DNA from: Variovorax sp. E3 | GTDB taxonomy: Bacteria > Pseudomonadota > Gammaproteobacteria > Burkholderiales > Burkholderiaceae_C | Direction of reading: 5' to 3' | Length of the DNA: 64,000 bases | Assembly (NCBI RefSeq): GCF_016082275.1 | Contig: NZ_MOWM01000018.1 | Coordinates: 1 to 64,000 of the forward strand | In this document: one piece after another, positions 40,450 to 49,245 of the stretch | How positions within the stretch are numbered: position 1 is the stretch's first letter | How the letters are laid out: every line of letters begins with the position of its first letter | The notes under the pieces: model-generated | Seen by the model: only the letters and a program-made list of their open reading frames with translations | Told to the model about the DNA's origin: nothing | Database searches by the model: none | Program-made: the position numbers and the translations under genes

Positions 40450-41064
40450 ATGGCCACAGCCAAGCCCAAGACCGCAGCAGCAGCCAAAGCTGCGACGCCC
40501 ACGACCATTGCACCCAAGACGGCAAAGCCCGCAGCCGCTGCCGCGAACAGCACGACCGCCGAGACAGGCCTTCCCGCCGGCTTCGTGTCGCCCTTCACTA
40601 GGGTCGAGATGCAGCCGAATGTCCGAATTGACGACGGCCTGTGTTGCATCGCGATGGTCGCGAACCAGTCGCTGGACACGATCACGAAAGCGGCCCACCG
40701 AAACGGCCTCCCTCTTCACGGCCCCACCTGGATTTACGGAACGCAGCTAATCGCCATCCTGAGCGAGTACGGTTTCACCGCCGAAGAAAAGGAATGTCCC
40801 ACCATCGATGCACTACCGGATGTCGCGTTCATCATGGTCGAGTTCAACCCAGAAACGCAGTTCGGCCGTTGGGTCTTGTGGCATCACGTGAGGGCAACCG
40901 AGAAGACCCCGTCCTTTCACTACATCTGCGACCCCGCGTCGTGGATTGAGCCCAGGTACTTTGTGACCACAGAAATTCGGCGACTCATCACCCCGAAGTC
41001 GCCCATCCATTTTTTATCCGTCGCGCCCAAGACGGCGGTCAAGGGTAAGAGCGGCACGAAGTAG
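40450..41064 (+). CDS. Hypothetical island protein with possible C39-like peptidase fold
   Basis: A 204-residue protein. The first 40 residues are an Ala/Lys/Thr/Pro low-complexity tail. The rest resembles papain-like/C39 peptidases in layout: a Cys pair (GLCCIAMV) at the head of a helix, a YGTQLIAILSEYGF segment, GRWVLWHHV with a candidate catalytic His, and an FHYICDPASW strand with Asp. The similarity is by pattern only. An AGGAGC site lies 10 bases upstream of the ATG. It stands alone, 366 bases from the tRNA and convergent with an XRE regulator gene. Confidence 0.65.
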   Translation: MATAKPKTAAAAKAATPTTIAPKTAKPAAAAANSTTAETGLPAGFVSPFTRVEMQPNVRIDDGLCCIAMVANQSLDTITKAAHRNGLPLHGPTWIYGTQLIAILSEYGFTAEEKECPTIDALPDVAFIMVEFNPETQFGRWVLWHHVRATEKTPSFHYICDPASWIEPRYFVTTEIRRLITPKSPIHFLSVAPKTAVKGKSGTK

Positions 41065-41081
41065 CCAACAGGGCGCGAGAC

Positions 41082-41420
41082 TCAGGAGCGCTTTGGGGGC
41101 TTCTTGATTACTCGCACCTTTCGGGTTGGTAGTGGCTCCACAAGCTCTGCAAGCGACATGCTGAGTCCGCCAGCAATTCGCCAAGCGTTGTAGAGGGTCA
41201 CCCGGCGCTCAGCGCGCTCTACGAAGCCAATGAAGTTCGGATCAAGTTCCGCGTAGGCCGCCAATTCGGCCTGAGTCATTTCCTTCTCCAGACGTCGAGC
41301 GCGGATGGCTTTACCAAGAAGAACACTCACCTTTCGGACTTCTTCTTTGGCGGCTGCTTTGATTTCTTTGTCAGAAGCTGCCACGGGGACTTTGGCGGAA
41401 CGAGACGACGCAATAGGCAT
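41082..41420 (-). CDS. XRE-family helix-turn-helix regulator
   Basis: A 112-residue DNA-binding protein. An N-terminal charged region is followed by an HTH_3 domain (IRARRLEKEMTQAELAAYAEL, then FIGFVERAERRVTLYN). The start is taken at the ATG at 41420; 41447 is an in-frame alternative. It is divergent from the membrane protein gene at 41622, with an inverted repeat between them that may be its operator. Confidence 0.82.
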   Translation of the reverse strand: MPIASSRSAKVPVAASDKEIKAAAKEEVRKVSVLLGKAIRARRLEKEMTQAELAAYAELDPNFIGFVERAERRVTLYNAWRIAGGLSMSLAELVEPLPTRKVRVIKKPPKRS

Positions 41421-41457
41421 TGCGAGAAGTCTTGATGTCCGTCGCATCTACGTAAAC

Positions 41458-41503
41458 TCACTAGTCGTAGTTTTTATGGCAGACTTGAAAACTAGACTAG
41501 TGA
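41458..41503. promoter_or_regulatory. Inverted repeat between divergent XRE and membrane-protein genes
   Basis: TCACTAGTC (41458-41466) and its exact complement GACTAGTGA (41495-41503) are separated by 28 bases, in the 200-base region upstream of both genes. Each arm also contains the hexamer ACTAGT, so two separate palindromic half-sites are possible. Likely a regulator-binding region. Confidence 0.45.
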
Positions 41504-41621
41504 TTCAAGGTGGCTCGTGTCATGCGGCGCCTTCGACCAGCACGACCAAGCCGCAACTGAGCTGCATGGGCTCCCGCCCCATTCGACTCATCAGCCAAAC
41601 ACAACAACGGAGAAGACATCC

Positions 41622-42302
41622 ATGAAGTTCCAACCACGCCCGCAGGAAGCGATCCTGTTCGAGGGTGACGGCACCTTGCTCAAGAGCAAGATCAACGTGA
41701 AGGAGACCGAGGTCATCGTCACGGACCAGCGCCTCGTCATCGGCGCGAGCGGCCAGACCATCGAGAAAGCCGACTTCGCCTCTGTGACCGAAGGCAAACA
41801 CGGCTTTGCCGCTAAGCTGGTGTTCGCGCTCCGCGATGGCAGCACGATTGACCTGATGGCCGCCAACGTCGGCAGCTTCAAGGCCGCGGCGTTCATCCTG
41901 GCGGGCCAATCAGAAGCCGGTGCCGTGCCTACGATGCCCGCTGCGCCGGAGCTGTCACAGGTCAAGAACGGCACCGCGTGGCTCGCAGCGTTCGGCCCTC
42001 TCTTCACGGCTATGATCGTGTTGGTCCTCGCCGCGCTGTTCTGGGGCAACCCTGACAACTGGGGCTGGCTCACGGTGATTCAGATCTTGTTGCTGCGAAT
42101 AGCCCTCCTATGGATTTTCCTGCGCATCGACTATCTGTCGCTCCAGAAGCAGGGCTACGCCGTTAAGCAACTCGGCTTGGCCGACCCGGCCGTCCTCCCG
42201 TACTACCTGTTCAGCCGCGCCAAGGTCTTCGGGCACAGCAAGATTTACGGCATCACATGGTGCGTGCTGGTCGCCCTCGACCTCCTGCTGGCGTTCGCAT
42301 GA
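41622..42302 (+). CDS. Membrane protein with PH-like domain
   Basis: A 226-residue protein. Residues 1-95 form alternating strands that resemble a bacterial PH/GRAM-like domain (ILFEGDGTLLKSK, VIVTDQRLVI, FALRDGSTIDL). Two or three hydrophobic helices follow (about 115-160 and at the C-terminus). A GGAGAAG site precedes the ATG. It overlaps the next gene by 4 bases, so the two are probably made together. Function unknown. Confidence 0.7.
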   Translation: MKFQPRPQEAILFEGDGTLLKSKINVKETEVIVTDQRLVIGASGQTIEKADFASVTEGKHGFAAKLVFALRDGSTIDLMAANVGSFKAAAFILAGQSEAGAVPTMPAAPELSQVKNGTAWLAAFGPLFTAMIVLVLAALFWGNPDNWGWLTVIQILLLRIALLWIFLRIDYLSLQKQGYAVKQLGLADPAVLPYYLFSRAKVFGHSKIYGITWCVLVALDLLLAFA

Positions 42303-43486
42303 GGCCCGTCATGATGCTTCGCACCGCCACCTTTGCCGCCGTTGCCATGGGCCTTGCCGTGTCGATGTCGTCTGTCTTCGCTCAGACACCGCCGCAGTTC
42401 AACTGCCCCGTCCGCTTGGAGCTCCTGACCGAGATAGACGGTGCGGGTGTGGGCGGGCTGGACAGGCTCATCTACGGCGTGCGTGCGCGCGACTGGAAAC
42501 CCGAGTTCCTCGACCAGGCACTTCGCCGCTATGAAGCCTGCCAAGCCGTAGCTCCCGGCCCTCAATCGCTCAAGGATGCCGAGCGTGCCGATGCGCTGCG
42601 ACAGTTCCAGTTGTTCAGAGGCTCGCTTCAACAACGCGACCGCTTGTTGGCGCAGGAAGCCCGGCAAGCCAGTGCCCAGACCGCGGCAGCTCAAAGCGGC
42701 GCGGCGCAGATCGGCCAGCGTGATGGTGTGCTGACATGGGCCTACACGACACGGCGAGCGGGCAGCGCGTTTGCCTCGGAGCCACGTTCCATCACTTGTG
42801 CCGAACCCGAAAAAATGCCTCAGGACCTGTTGACCCTGTCGCCGCAAAGTCAACTGGAGTTGCCGAAGTTCTACGCGGCCTGCGTCCAGGCGCATCAGAT
42901 GCCGGGGAGTGCCGTGGCCTTGTTCAAGGAAAGCATCGATGAACTTGCCCAAGAACGCCAGGCCCAGGCTGGGTTCATCGCCAGCGTGCGCAATCTGGTG
43001 GCTGCGCTCCCACAGCAACAGACCGATCAAAGCGTGTCGGCGCTGGAGAAGGCCAACCGCTTCCAGTCGAGCAGCGAGCCTGCAGTCAACGCCGCAGCGG
43101 ATCAACTCACCACGCTGCGGCAACAGGTCGACGCCAGGGAGTGTGCGGCGCACGGCAAGCAAGCTGGCATTCCCGCGGACTTACTGCGGGCGCAGTACTT
43201 GGTCGAGTGGTCCACTCCCGCGCCGCTGGTCGGGATGGCCTGCACCGCCGCGCGAAACGGCGTGCCGTTCCGGTTCAGCGCCAAGGGCTTGCTGTCCAAG
43301 GACAGCTTTGAAGTGAAGGGAGCGACCAGCATCAAAGTCGTTCTCGCCCGACAGCAGATGGCCGAAGGGGGCGTTCTGCTAGTGCCGCTGGAAGGTACGG
43401 TGCAGGGCAAGACCTTCGAGGTCACTCGTCAGAACCTGCAGGTCCTGGCACAGCAGATCCGCGTGGCGCTCAAGACCTCGCGCTGA
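42299..43486 (+). CDS. Secreted hypothetical protein
   Basis: A 395-residue protein with a Sec signal peptide cleaved near SVFA-QTPP (residue 29). The mature part is rich in Gln/Ala helices (100-135, 200-240) and has several Cys residues (NCPV, EACQAV, ITCAEP, YAACVQ, ECAAHG, GMACTA) that may form periplasmic disulfides. No family recognised. The ATG overlaps the stop of the PH-like membrane protein, suggesting a functional pair. Confidence 0.65.
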   Translation: MRPVMMLRTATFAAVAMGLAVSMSSVFAQTPPQFNCPVRLELLTEIDGAGVGGLDRLIYGVRARDWKPEFLDQALRRYEACQAVAPGPQSLKDAERADALRQFQLFRGSLQQRDRLLAQEARQASAQTAAAQSGAAQIGQRDGVLTWAYTTRRAGSAFASEPRSITCAEPEKMPQDLLTLSPQSQLELPKFYAACVQAHQMPGSAVALFKESIDELAQERQAQAGFIASVRNLVAALPQQQTDQSVSALEKANRFQSSSEPAVNAAADQLTTLRQQVDARECAAHGKQAGIPADLLRAQYLVEWSTPAPLVGMACTAARNGVPFRFSAKGLLSKDSFEVKGATSIKVVLARQQMAEGGVLLVPLEGTVQGKTFEVTRQNLQVLAQQIRVALKTSR

Positions 43487-43505
43487 AAAATTCTTTGGAG
43501 TTCAT

Positions 43506-44551
43506 ATGACCCTCTCCCATCTATCCCGCTTCTTTACCGCCGTGGTCTTGGGTGCCGCTCTATGCGCCAGCGCATCGGCCCAACTGTTCGGCAGCTTTGG
43601 CTTCGGTGCGAACGTGTTCGATACCAAGGGACTCGATAGCGACAAGATCCCGTCGCAGCAATGCACCGGCTTCTACAAGACGCCCAACTTCAAGTGCGAA
43701 GCCATCAAAGTGCCCGTGTACTTTGCCCGCGTGAAGGACGGCGACCGGCGTGCGTTGGTCGTCATCCTGCCGGGCGCGGTGGACTGGACAAGCGCCACAG
43801 CGACTACGCGAATTTCCTCGCAGCCAACGGTATCAATGCCGCCGTTATCGATCCGTGGCGTGCGCGTGGCTCCGCCCACTCCAGCGGTGACCCCACGACT
43901 GATCGCAACAAGGGCGGCGACGATATCAACTTCGCCATCGACGGTATGGCGGTTCAGGCTCAGTTGCGCCTGACCGACGAGTGGAAGAACACCAAATTCG
44001 GCTTCCTCGGTGAGAGCCGCGGCGGCACCTCGGCCATGATCGTGCTGCGGCCCTTCATCGAGGCTATCGTGCGCGACTACATCGGCGTTCCAGCCGGTGC
44101 CAAGGTCAACTTCGACGCTTCGGTGGGCCTGTACCCCGCGTGCGTCGACCGCTCCAGCATGGAAGGCTTCAAGAAGGTGCCCGTGCTGATTGTGTCGGGC
44201 GGAGCAGATGCCGCGGCCCCTCCCGAAGTGTGCGAGCGCCAAGTTGCATGGATGAACAAGCGCGGCGGCAACGCCACGTTCAAGGTGCTGCCGGACGAGT
44301 ACCACGACTGGGACGCGCCCACCAAGGCCGTGATGACCGACTACGTGAGTTCCGGCAAGTGCGAGAACATGTTCCAGGGCGACAAGATCGTGCTGCTGCA
44401 AACGCAGAAGGGGTTCCCGACAACGCCCGACGGCATCAAGGCCATGAACGCCGAGTGCCGCACGCGGGGCTACATGATGGGCCACCGAGGCAACCCGCAG
44501 ACCGGCTACGACGTGTGGCTGGAGTTCTTCAAGCAGAAGCTTCTTCCATAA
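43506..44551 (+). CDS. Secreted dienelactone-hydrolase-like alpha/beta hydrolase (one-base frameshift)
   Basis: A signal peptide (cleaved near SASA) leads into an alpha/beta hydrolase. The nucleophile elbow is GESRGG, an acid candidate lies in VSGGADAAAP, and the catalytic His is in DEYHDWD. These match dienelactone-hydrolase family enzymes. The first frame (to 43973) breaks at GAVD; the second (DKRHSDYANFLAANG to QKLLP at 44551) resumes near 43780. One missing G in the GGTGG context restores a protein of about 348 residues. It lies 19 bases after the secreted hypothetical, in the same direction. Confidence 0.75.
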
Positions 44552-44591
44552 GGCTGAGCACATCGACATGTAGTCTGCGCCAATCCATCCC

Positions 44592-44664
44592 GCCGTAGCT
44601 ATCTACGGCATTCCCACACAGAGCACGCCGCTCGCACCATCAGGTGCGGCCGGCGTGCTTTGTC
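44592..44664 (+). terminator. Tandem hairpins / terminator after the hydrolase gene
   Basis: GCCGTAG-CTAT-CTACGGC (44592-44609) is followed by a larger two-part stem, AGCACGCCG...CGGCGTGCT (44622-44659), with an inner CGCACC-ATCA-GGTGCG helix and a TTTGTCGTTT tail. Together they close the 41.6-44.6 kb transcription unit. Confidence 0.7.
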
Positions 44665-44706
44665 GTTTCCGAGTCTCCGCTTCCACCCTCAACCCAAGGA
44701 GTTCCC

Positions 44707-45048
44707 ATGTCGAACGACAAAGTATCCGTGCCCGCGCAGGACGTTCAAGCCCTCAAGACCTACAAGCCACTGTTCGAGTTGGGGCAGATCGTGGCGACGC
44801 GTGCAGTCCTTTCTCACATGGAGGAGCATGCTGTGTTCCCCGCCGCGTTGCTGTCGCGCCATCAACATGGCGACTGGGGCAATGTGGACCCGGAGGACGC
44901 CAAGGCCAATGATCAGGCGGTGCTGTCTGGAGCCCGCGTTATGAGTTCGTTCACCGTGGCCCACCTCGTCGTCTGGATCATCACGGAAAGTTCGACAGGC
45001 GAGGGGAAGAGAGCCAGCACCTGCCTGCTGTTCCCCGAGGAGTATTGA
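44707..45048 (+). CDS. Conserved plasmid/ICE hypothetical protein
   Basis: A 113-residue protein with LLSRHQHGDWGNVDPEDAKAND and a terminal CLLFPEEY. I recall this pattern from small hypothetical proteins that are widespread on plasmids and integrative elements. A strong AAGGAG site lies 7 bases before the ATG. It ends one base before the recombinase start, so it is probably co-expressed with it. Function unknown. Confidence 0.7.
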   Translation: MSNDKVSVPAQDVQALKTYKPLFELGQIVATRAVLSHMEEHAVFPAALLSRHQHGDWGNVDPEDAKANDQAVLSGARVMSSFTVAHLVVWIITESSTGEGKRASTCLLFPEEY

Positions 45049-45049
45049 C

Positions 45050-45973
45050 GTGGCAACCGGCGAAAAGACCAAGCCCTCTGCCATGGTGCAAGGCTACGCA
45101 GCGGCCTCGGCGGCCGACTCAACCCGTAGGAGCTATGCCCAAAGCATGCGCCATTTCCAGGCCTGGGGCGGCAAAGTGCCAGCGACCGCAGGTATGGTGG
45201 CCGAATACATCGCGTCTTGCGGAGGAAGCTTGAAAACCAGCACCATCGCGCACCGCTTGGCTGCGATCAATCGCGCTCACCAAGATCGAGGTTTTGAAAG
45301 CCCTGTCAAAGCTCCGCTCGTCAAGCGGACGATGGAGGGGATCCGACGAAGCTGCGGGGTACCGCCGCGAAGAGTACGGGCGCTTGGGAAAAGCGATCTC
45401 GTTGAAATCTTAGTGAGCGTTGCCAAGCAGAAGCCGCTCAAGGCTGCACGCGACAAAGCAATCCTGCTGCTTGGATGGGCTGCCGCGTTGCGGCGGTCTG
45501 AGTTAGTAGCACTAACGGTGGAAGACATCGTGACGTACGACACGGGATGTGATCTGCTCATACGTAGGTCGAAGACAGATCAAAGGGGGGCGGGGCAAAT
45601 GGTGTTCGTTCCTATCGCAAAGTCGAAAGAGCGGTGTCCAATCATTGCACTGCAAGCGTGGTTGGAGATGGCGGAAATCACTTCCGGACCGTTGTTCAGG
45701 CAGGTGAGTCGTCATGACTATCTCGTTGGCGAGCGCGGCCTGACGGGGCAGGCCATCGCGCAGGTGGTGCAGGCGGCGGTGCGAACCGCGAGGGGGCCAG
45801 AAGCCGCGGCCGAGTGCGCAGCGCATTCGCTCCGCGCCGGCTTCGTAACGGAAGCGGCGTCGGTCGGAGTGCCGGTCAACGAAATCATGAACACCACGAG
45901 ACATACTTCAGTCGCCACCCTGTATGTCTACATTCGGCCCGTCGAAAAACGGCGAGCGCAAAGCTTGCTCTAG
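45050..45973 (+). CDS. Tyrosine recombinase/phage-type integrase
   Basis: A 307-residue site-specific recombinase. A SAM-like N-terminal core-binding domain (STRRSYAQSMRHFQAW) is followed by a catalytic domain with the first Arg in AALRRSEL, H-x-x-R in AHSLRAGF, a His in TRHTS and a candidate Tyr nucleophile in YVYIRP. The start is a GTG with GAGGAG upstream. It is 5 kb from the tRNA and points away from it, which is unusual for the integrase of a tRNA-borne island; it could instead serve a nested element. Confidence 0.88.
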   Translation: MATGEKTKPSAMVQGYAAASAADSTRRSYAQSMRHFQAWGGKVPATAGMVAEYIASCGGSLKTSTIAHRLAAINRAHQDRGFESPVKAPLVKRTMEGIRRSCGVPPRRVRALGKSDLVEILVSVAKQKPLKAARDKAILLLGWAAALRRSELVALTVEDIVTYDTGCDLLIRRSKTDQRGAGQMVFVPIAKSKERCPIIALQAWLEMAEITSGPLFRQVSRHDYLVGERGLTGQAIAQVVQAAVRTARGPEAAAECAAHSLRAGFVTEAASVGVPVNEIMNTTRHTSVATLYVYIRPVEKRRAQSLL

Positions 45974-46019
45974 TTGGTAGCTCGCTGTAGATCTCGATCC
46001 GTCCTATGGGCGAAGCGAT

Positions 46020-47795
46020 TCAGGCCGGCGGGATCGCCCATAACTCTTCAAGATTTACGTCATCGCTGGCGGGCCGATGTTCTTTGAGGAGGGGATCAAT
46101 CTTCAAAATCATGGGTAGGTCAAACGCTGTTCCTGTGACCACGCAGCATCCTTTGGCTAGAGTGGGGATCAGAGCCTTGGACGACGCATCGAGGGTACTG
46201 ATCGTGTTATCCAGCAGCATAAGGTCGCGCTCGTTCACTAGTCGGTGGATGAAGAAGTTGTGGATCTGGGAAACGATGGTGGGCGAGATGTCGGCAGGCC
46301 TCTGGCTGGAGAGGGTCAGGTAGACCCCGTATTTGCGACCTTCCTTGATTATTTCCTCAAAAAGTTCAAGCCGGTAGTCCTTCCAGATCTCGTGCTCCCT
46401 TGTGGACTGCTCTGACAGGATGTTGTGAGCCTCGTCAATGATGAGATGGAGAGTTCGAGTTGGTGGACTCTTCAAATTCTCCGAATCCTTGTGATTGATG
46501 TAGAAATTCTTGGCAATCAGAAGCGGCAAGATTTTCTTAATCTCGTTCTTGCACTTCTTGAGCGAGATGACATGCAACAGGTGTCGAGGGGGTGGTACGT
46601 CCACAATCTCCAGCACATTGCGGAGAGCCGTGATGGACGATTTCGCTCGCGAGAGCACAGGCTGAATATGTTCGTACTGGGCATAGCCTAGAACCACGTC
46701 GGAACAGAGTTGCAGGTAGCACCTGAGAATGAGTTCGGTGAACTGATCCATGCCGGCTAGGTCGACATACTCATCTAGCAATGGTTTCAGATGGGCAATG
46801 AATCCGTCACTGTCAGAATTATAGTAATTCCCTTCAGCATCTCTGAAGTACTTGTTCTTGGCGTTGTAGGTTATCCCTTTTAAGTGCTCCTGCAACTCCT
46901 CGCAATCAAGAATTCGAGCGATCTCGCGGCTCAGCTCCAAGGCATCAGGCTTTGGCTCACTTGCACTGAATGCCCTTTCAAAGGTTTTTTCAATGTAGCG
47001 TTCCAGCGGCGCATCTTTGAATCGCTCCTTTCCGGCGAGGACGCGTCGCAGGAAGGGTTGCTGGGTGTTGGTCGTAGCTTGAAATAGAAGGCTTAGCGTC
47101 TCAGCATCCCAGAAATGAGGCGATTCAATCTTGAATTTGTCACCTTTCTTCTTGTGATCAAGAATCGTGATTTTTTTGTCCTTCGCGGGAAGAATCTGAC
47201 CTTCGGTATATTCGCCATTAAAGTCAATGATGACGAATTGGCTCTTATTCTTAAGTACTTCTAGCTTCTCGTTAAAGAGAGTCGTATAAAGCTTAGCCAG
47301 GGTGTTCGACTTCCCGCTTCCCGTATTGCCAAAGATTCCAAGATGGCCGTTGAAAATCTTTGACCATGGTAGGTTGATGGGAACATTCTCCTTCAGCATC
47401 GAGCCAATGGAAAAGCGGGTCTTACCTTCTGTGCCGTAGATTTTCCCGACCATAGGTTCACTAAGGAGTGAAGCCTTATCCCGGATCATGGGCATAAACT
47501 TTACACCCTCAAAAAACTGGTCATCGACGATGTACCCGATGGGACGCACGTCTACCTTACGGATATAGAGCGTCTTCTCAGCATCGGCATCAAGCTTTCG
47601 CTCATCTAGATACTCGCCCTCCACAAGGCAGACGATGTCGATGAAACCGCGCTGTATTGAGACATGCTCTCTAAGTGATACGCCTCTGTATTTCACCCCA
47701 TCGTAGAAGATGGTTTCCTGGCTGGAATCCTCGAAAATGCGCAGGGAGATCCGAATACCCGAGACAGCGATCACCTCGCCAACGACGATGCTCAT
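46020..47795 (-). CDS. herA: HerA-type FtsK/HerA ATPase of a SIR2-HerA defence system
   Basis: A 591-residue ATPase of the HerA/DUF87 family. An N-terminal HAS-barrel-like domain (residues 1-110) is followed by Walker A GNTGSGKS (156-163) and Walker B LIIDEAHNIL (about 445), then an SQRP sensor-like motif. HerA forms hexamers that assemble with the SIR2 partner. In characterised SIR2-HerA (Nezha) systems the complex destroys NAD+ on phage infection. It overlaps the SIR2 gene by 4 bases. GC content is clearly lower than the chromosome. Confidence 0.9.
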   Translation of the reverse strand: MSIVVGEVIAVSGIRISLRIFEDSSQETIFYDGVKYRGVSLREHVSIQRGFIDIVCLVEGEYLDERKLDADAEKTLYIRKVDVRPIGYIVDDQFFEGVKFMPMIRDKASLLSEPMVGKIYGTEGKTRFSIGSMLKENVPINLPWSKIFNGHLGIFGNTGSGKSNTLAKLYTTLFNEKLEVLKNKSQFVIIDFNGEYTEGQILPAKDKKITILDHKKKGDKFKIESPHFWDAETLSLLFQATTNTQQPFLRRVLAGKERFKDAPLERYIEKTFERAFSASEPKPDALELSREIARILDCEELQEHLKGITYNAKNKYFRDAEGNYYNSDSDGFIAHLKPLLDEYVDLAGMDQFTELILRCYLQLCSDVVLGYAQYEHIQPVLSRAKSSITALRNVLEIVDVPPPRHLLHVISLKKCKNEIKKILPLLIAKNFYINHKDSENLKSPPTRTLHLIIDEAHNILSEQSTREHEIWKDYRLELFEEIIKEGRKYGVYLTLSSQRPADISPTIVSQIHNFFIHRLVNERDLMLLDNTISTLDASSKALIPTLAKGCCVVTGTAFDLPMILKIDPLLKEHRPASDDVNLEELWAIPPA

Positions 47796-48925
47796 ATGTC
47801 GTCCTCAAGTGGGGCATAGGCCTCCGGCTTGAGAGAGAAGACGTACTTGTTGAAGGCACTGAAGTCCATCTTCACGCCGTCAGGTGGGCCGATTACTTTG
47901 ACATTCTTCCATTGTTTAAACTCTTCCTTCATTGCCTCGGCACTGCCTTGGTTGTAACAACAGATAAATGTCTGAAGCTGCGGATTAGATAATGAGCGTT
48001 GAACAAGCTTAAGGATGTGTTCGTCGGCAAAGGAGAAGCCGAAGGTAATGAGAATGGAGTTGGGTTTTTCGAGTTCGTAGCTCAACAGCCTGAGCATCTG
48101 GTAATAATGCTCTTCAAAGACGGTTTCGTGAAACTTCCATTTCGTAGGGTTAACGATTGGAAGTTTTTTGTACTCACTCCAAAATCGATTCATTTGTTGG
48201 CTGGTGAACGACACGACTGGAATGCTTGCGGTAGTACCTCCCTTCGTGCCGAGGAAGGTGGAGAATTTTTTAATCTTGTTGATGGTTTGTGGATTGAGTA
48301 AATTCTTGAAATCGTTGGAGTACGTGACTTCAATCTTTTCCCCGCTTTTTGACCAATAAACAGAGCCGTGAAGGTGGATGATATTAAGCTGAGGGATGCC
48401 ATAACTCGTGCGCTCAAAGATGCCGGTTTGGCACTGGAAAGTATTGAAATTCTTGGCATGCAGGTGCTTTTTATGAAACCCAGAAGTGCCGTCATTCACA
48501 ACAAAATCGTGGGAGCCTTTTATAAGCAGATCGTCTGCAGTGTGAGCAAGGCATCCATCGTAATTGGTCGTGAAAATATTGATCTTGCGGTTCAAGTCTT
48601 TTCTTCTGTCCAGCAAGCCAAGGAGTGTTTTTAAGAACGTTTCATAGTTTTCGAGGTTCGCCAAACGTTTCGCATCTTTGACCATTGACGGTGAGAAGGT
48701 CTGTACTGGGAAAATGCACGTGTTGTAATAGTGCATGAAGAGTGCCGTATGCTTTTCGTGATAAGTCTCGAATTTGGTAGCAAGCTTCTCAATCGTCTCC
48801 CATTCGCCGTTCGCATCTTTGATGTTCAGCGCCAATGTTGGAAAAAGGTCTGCTGATGCGCCAGACCCTATAAGAATGTTGACATTCTTGTTGTACATGT
48901 CCAGTGCGTCTATTGACTCAAACAT
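47792..48925 (-). CDS. SIR2-domain NADase of a SIR2-HerA defence system
   Basis: A 377-residue SIR2-like protein. The NAD-binding GSGAS lies at residues 20-24, TTNYD at 119-123 (Asn121 is the expected catalytic residue) and HLHGS at 184-188 (with the catalytic His). These are the marks of defence-type NAD hydrolases rather than protein deacylases. The C-terminal part (SFADEHIL region) completes the SIR2 fold. An AGAGGATC site precedes the ATG, and the gene overlaps herA. It is the first gene of the pair. Confidence 0.9.
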   Translation of the reverse strand: MFESIDALDMYNKNVNILIGSGASADLFPTLALNIKDANGEWETIEKLATKFETYHEKHTALFMHYYNTCIFPVQTFSPSMVKDAKRLANLENYETFLKTLLGLLDRRKDLNRKINIFTTNYDGCLAHTADDLLIKGSHDFVVNDGTSGFHKKHLHAKNFNTFQCQTGIFERTSYGIPQLNIIHLHGSVYWSKSGEKIEVTYSNDFKNLLNPQTINKIKKFSTFLGTKGGTTASIPVVSFTSQQMNRFWSEYKKLPIVNPTKWKFHETVFEEHYYQMLRLLSYELEKPNSILITFGFSFADEHILKLVQRSLSNPQLQTFICCYNQGSAEAMKEEFKQWKNVKVIGPPDGVKMDFSAFNKYVFSLKPEAYAPLEDDI

Positions 48926-48936
48926 GGTGATCCTCT

Positions 48937-49189
48937 TTATTTGTCTTCTTCGTAAAACGGCGCATTCAACATCGCGACGCTGACTTTCTGGGCCTTGGCT
49001 TCATGCGCTTTGGTAAGCTCTTGCCCGCCCGTCTCCCTCGCCATCAGGTTCGTCAGAAACCGCTCGCCGGATGAAGGGAGCCAACCCCATCGGGAACACG
49101 TCTTCCTCGATCTGCGACGCGCCGCCCACCACGCCGAAGTACTGAAGCAGCCGGTCGGTTGCAGTGACGGGCACGTAGTTGGCGCACAT
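48937..49189 (-). pseudogene. Truncated SOS-response-associated peptidase (SRAP/YedK) gene
   Basis: The first 41 codons (from 49189) read as the start of an SRAP/HMCES protein: the catalytic Cys2 in M-C-A-N-Y, then LLQYFGV and FPMGLAPFIR. The family match stops near 49066. The remaining DNA down to a stop at 48937 reads in another frame (ending in FYEEDK) without known relatives and reaches 11 bases from the SIR2 gene. The join near 49066 marks a deletion or insertion junction with the SIR2-HerA cassette. Confidence 0.7.
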
Positions 49190-49245
49190 GGGATCAAGCG
49201 TATCGTGGGCTGTGGCTGCGTGGTTCTCGTTTTGGGGTGCAGTCG

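Noticed and set aside
40205-40525. Minus-strand ORF of 106 codons near the tRNA
   Set aside because: No ribosome site or family resemblance, and it overlaps the start of the gene at 40450 on the other strand.
41517-41621. 35-codon extension upstream of the PH-like membrane protein
   Set aside because: The ATG at 41622 has the ribosome site and begins the recognisable domain; the extension crosses the regulatory region.
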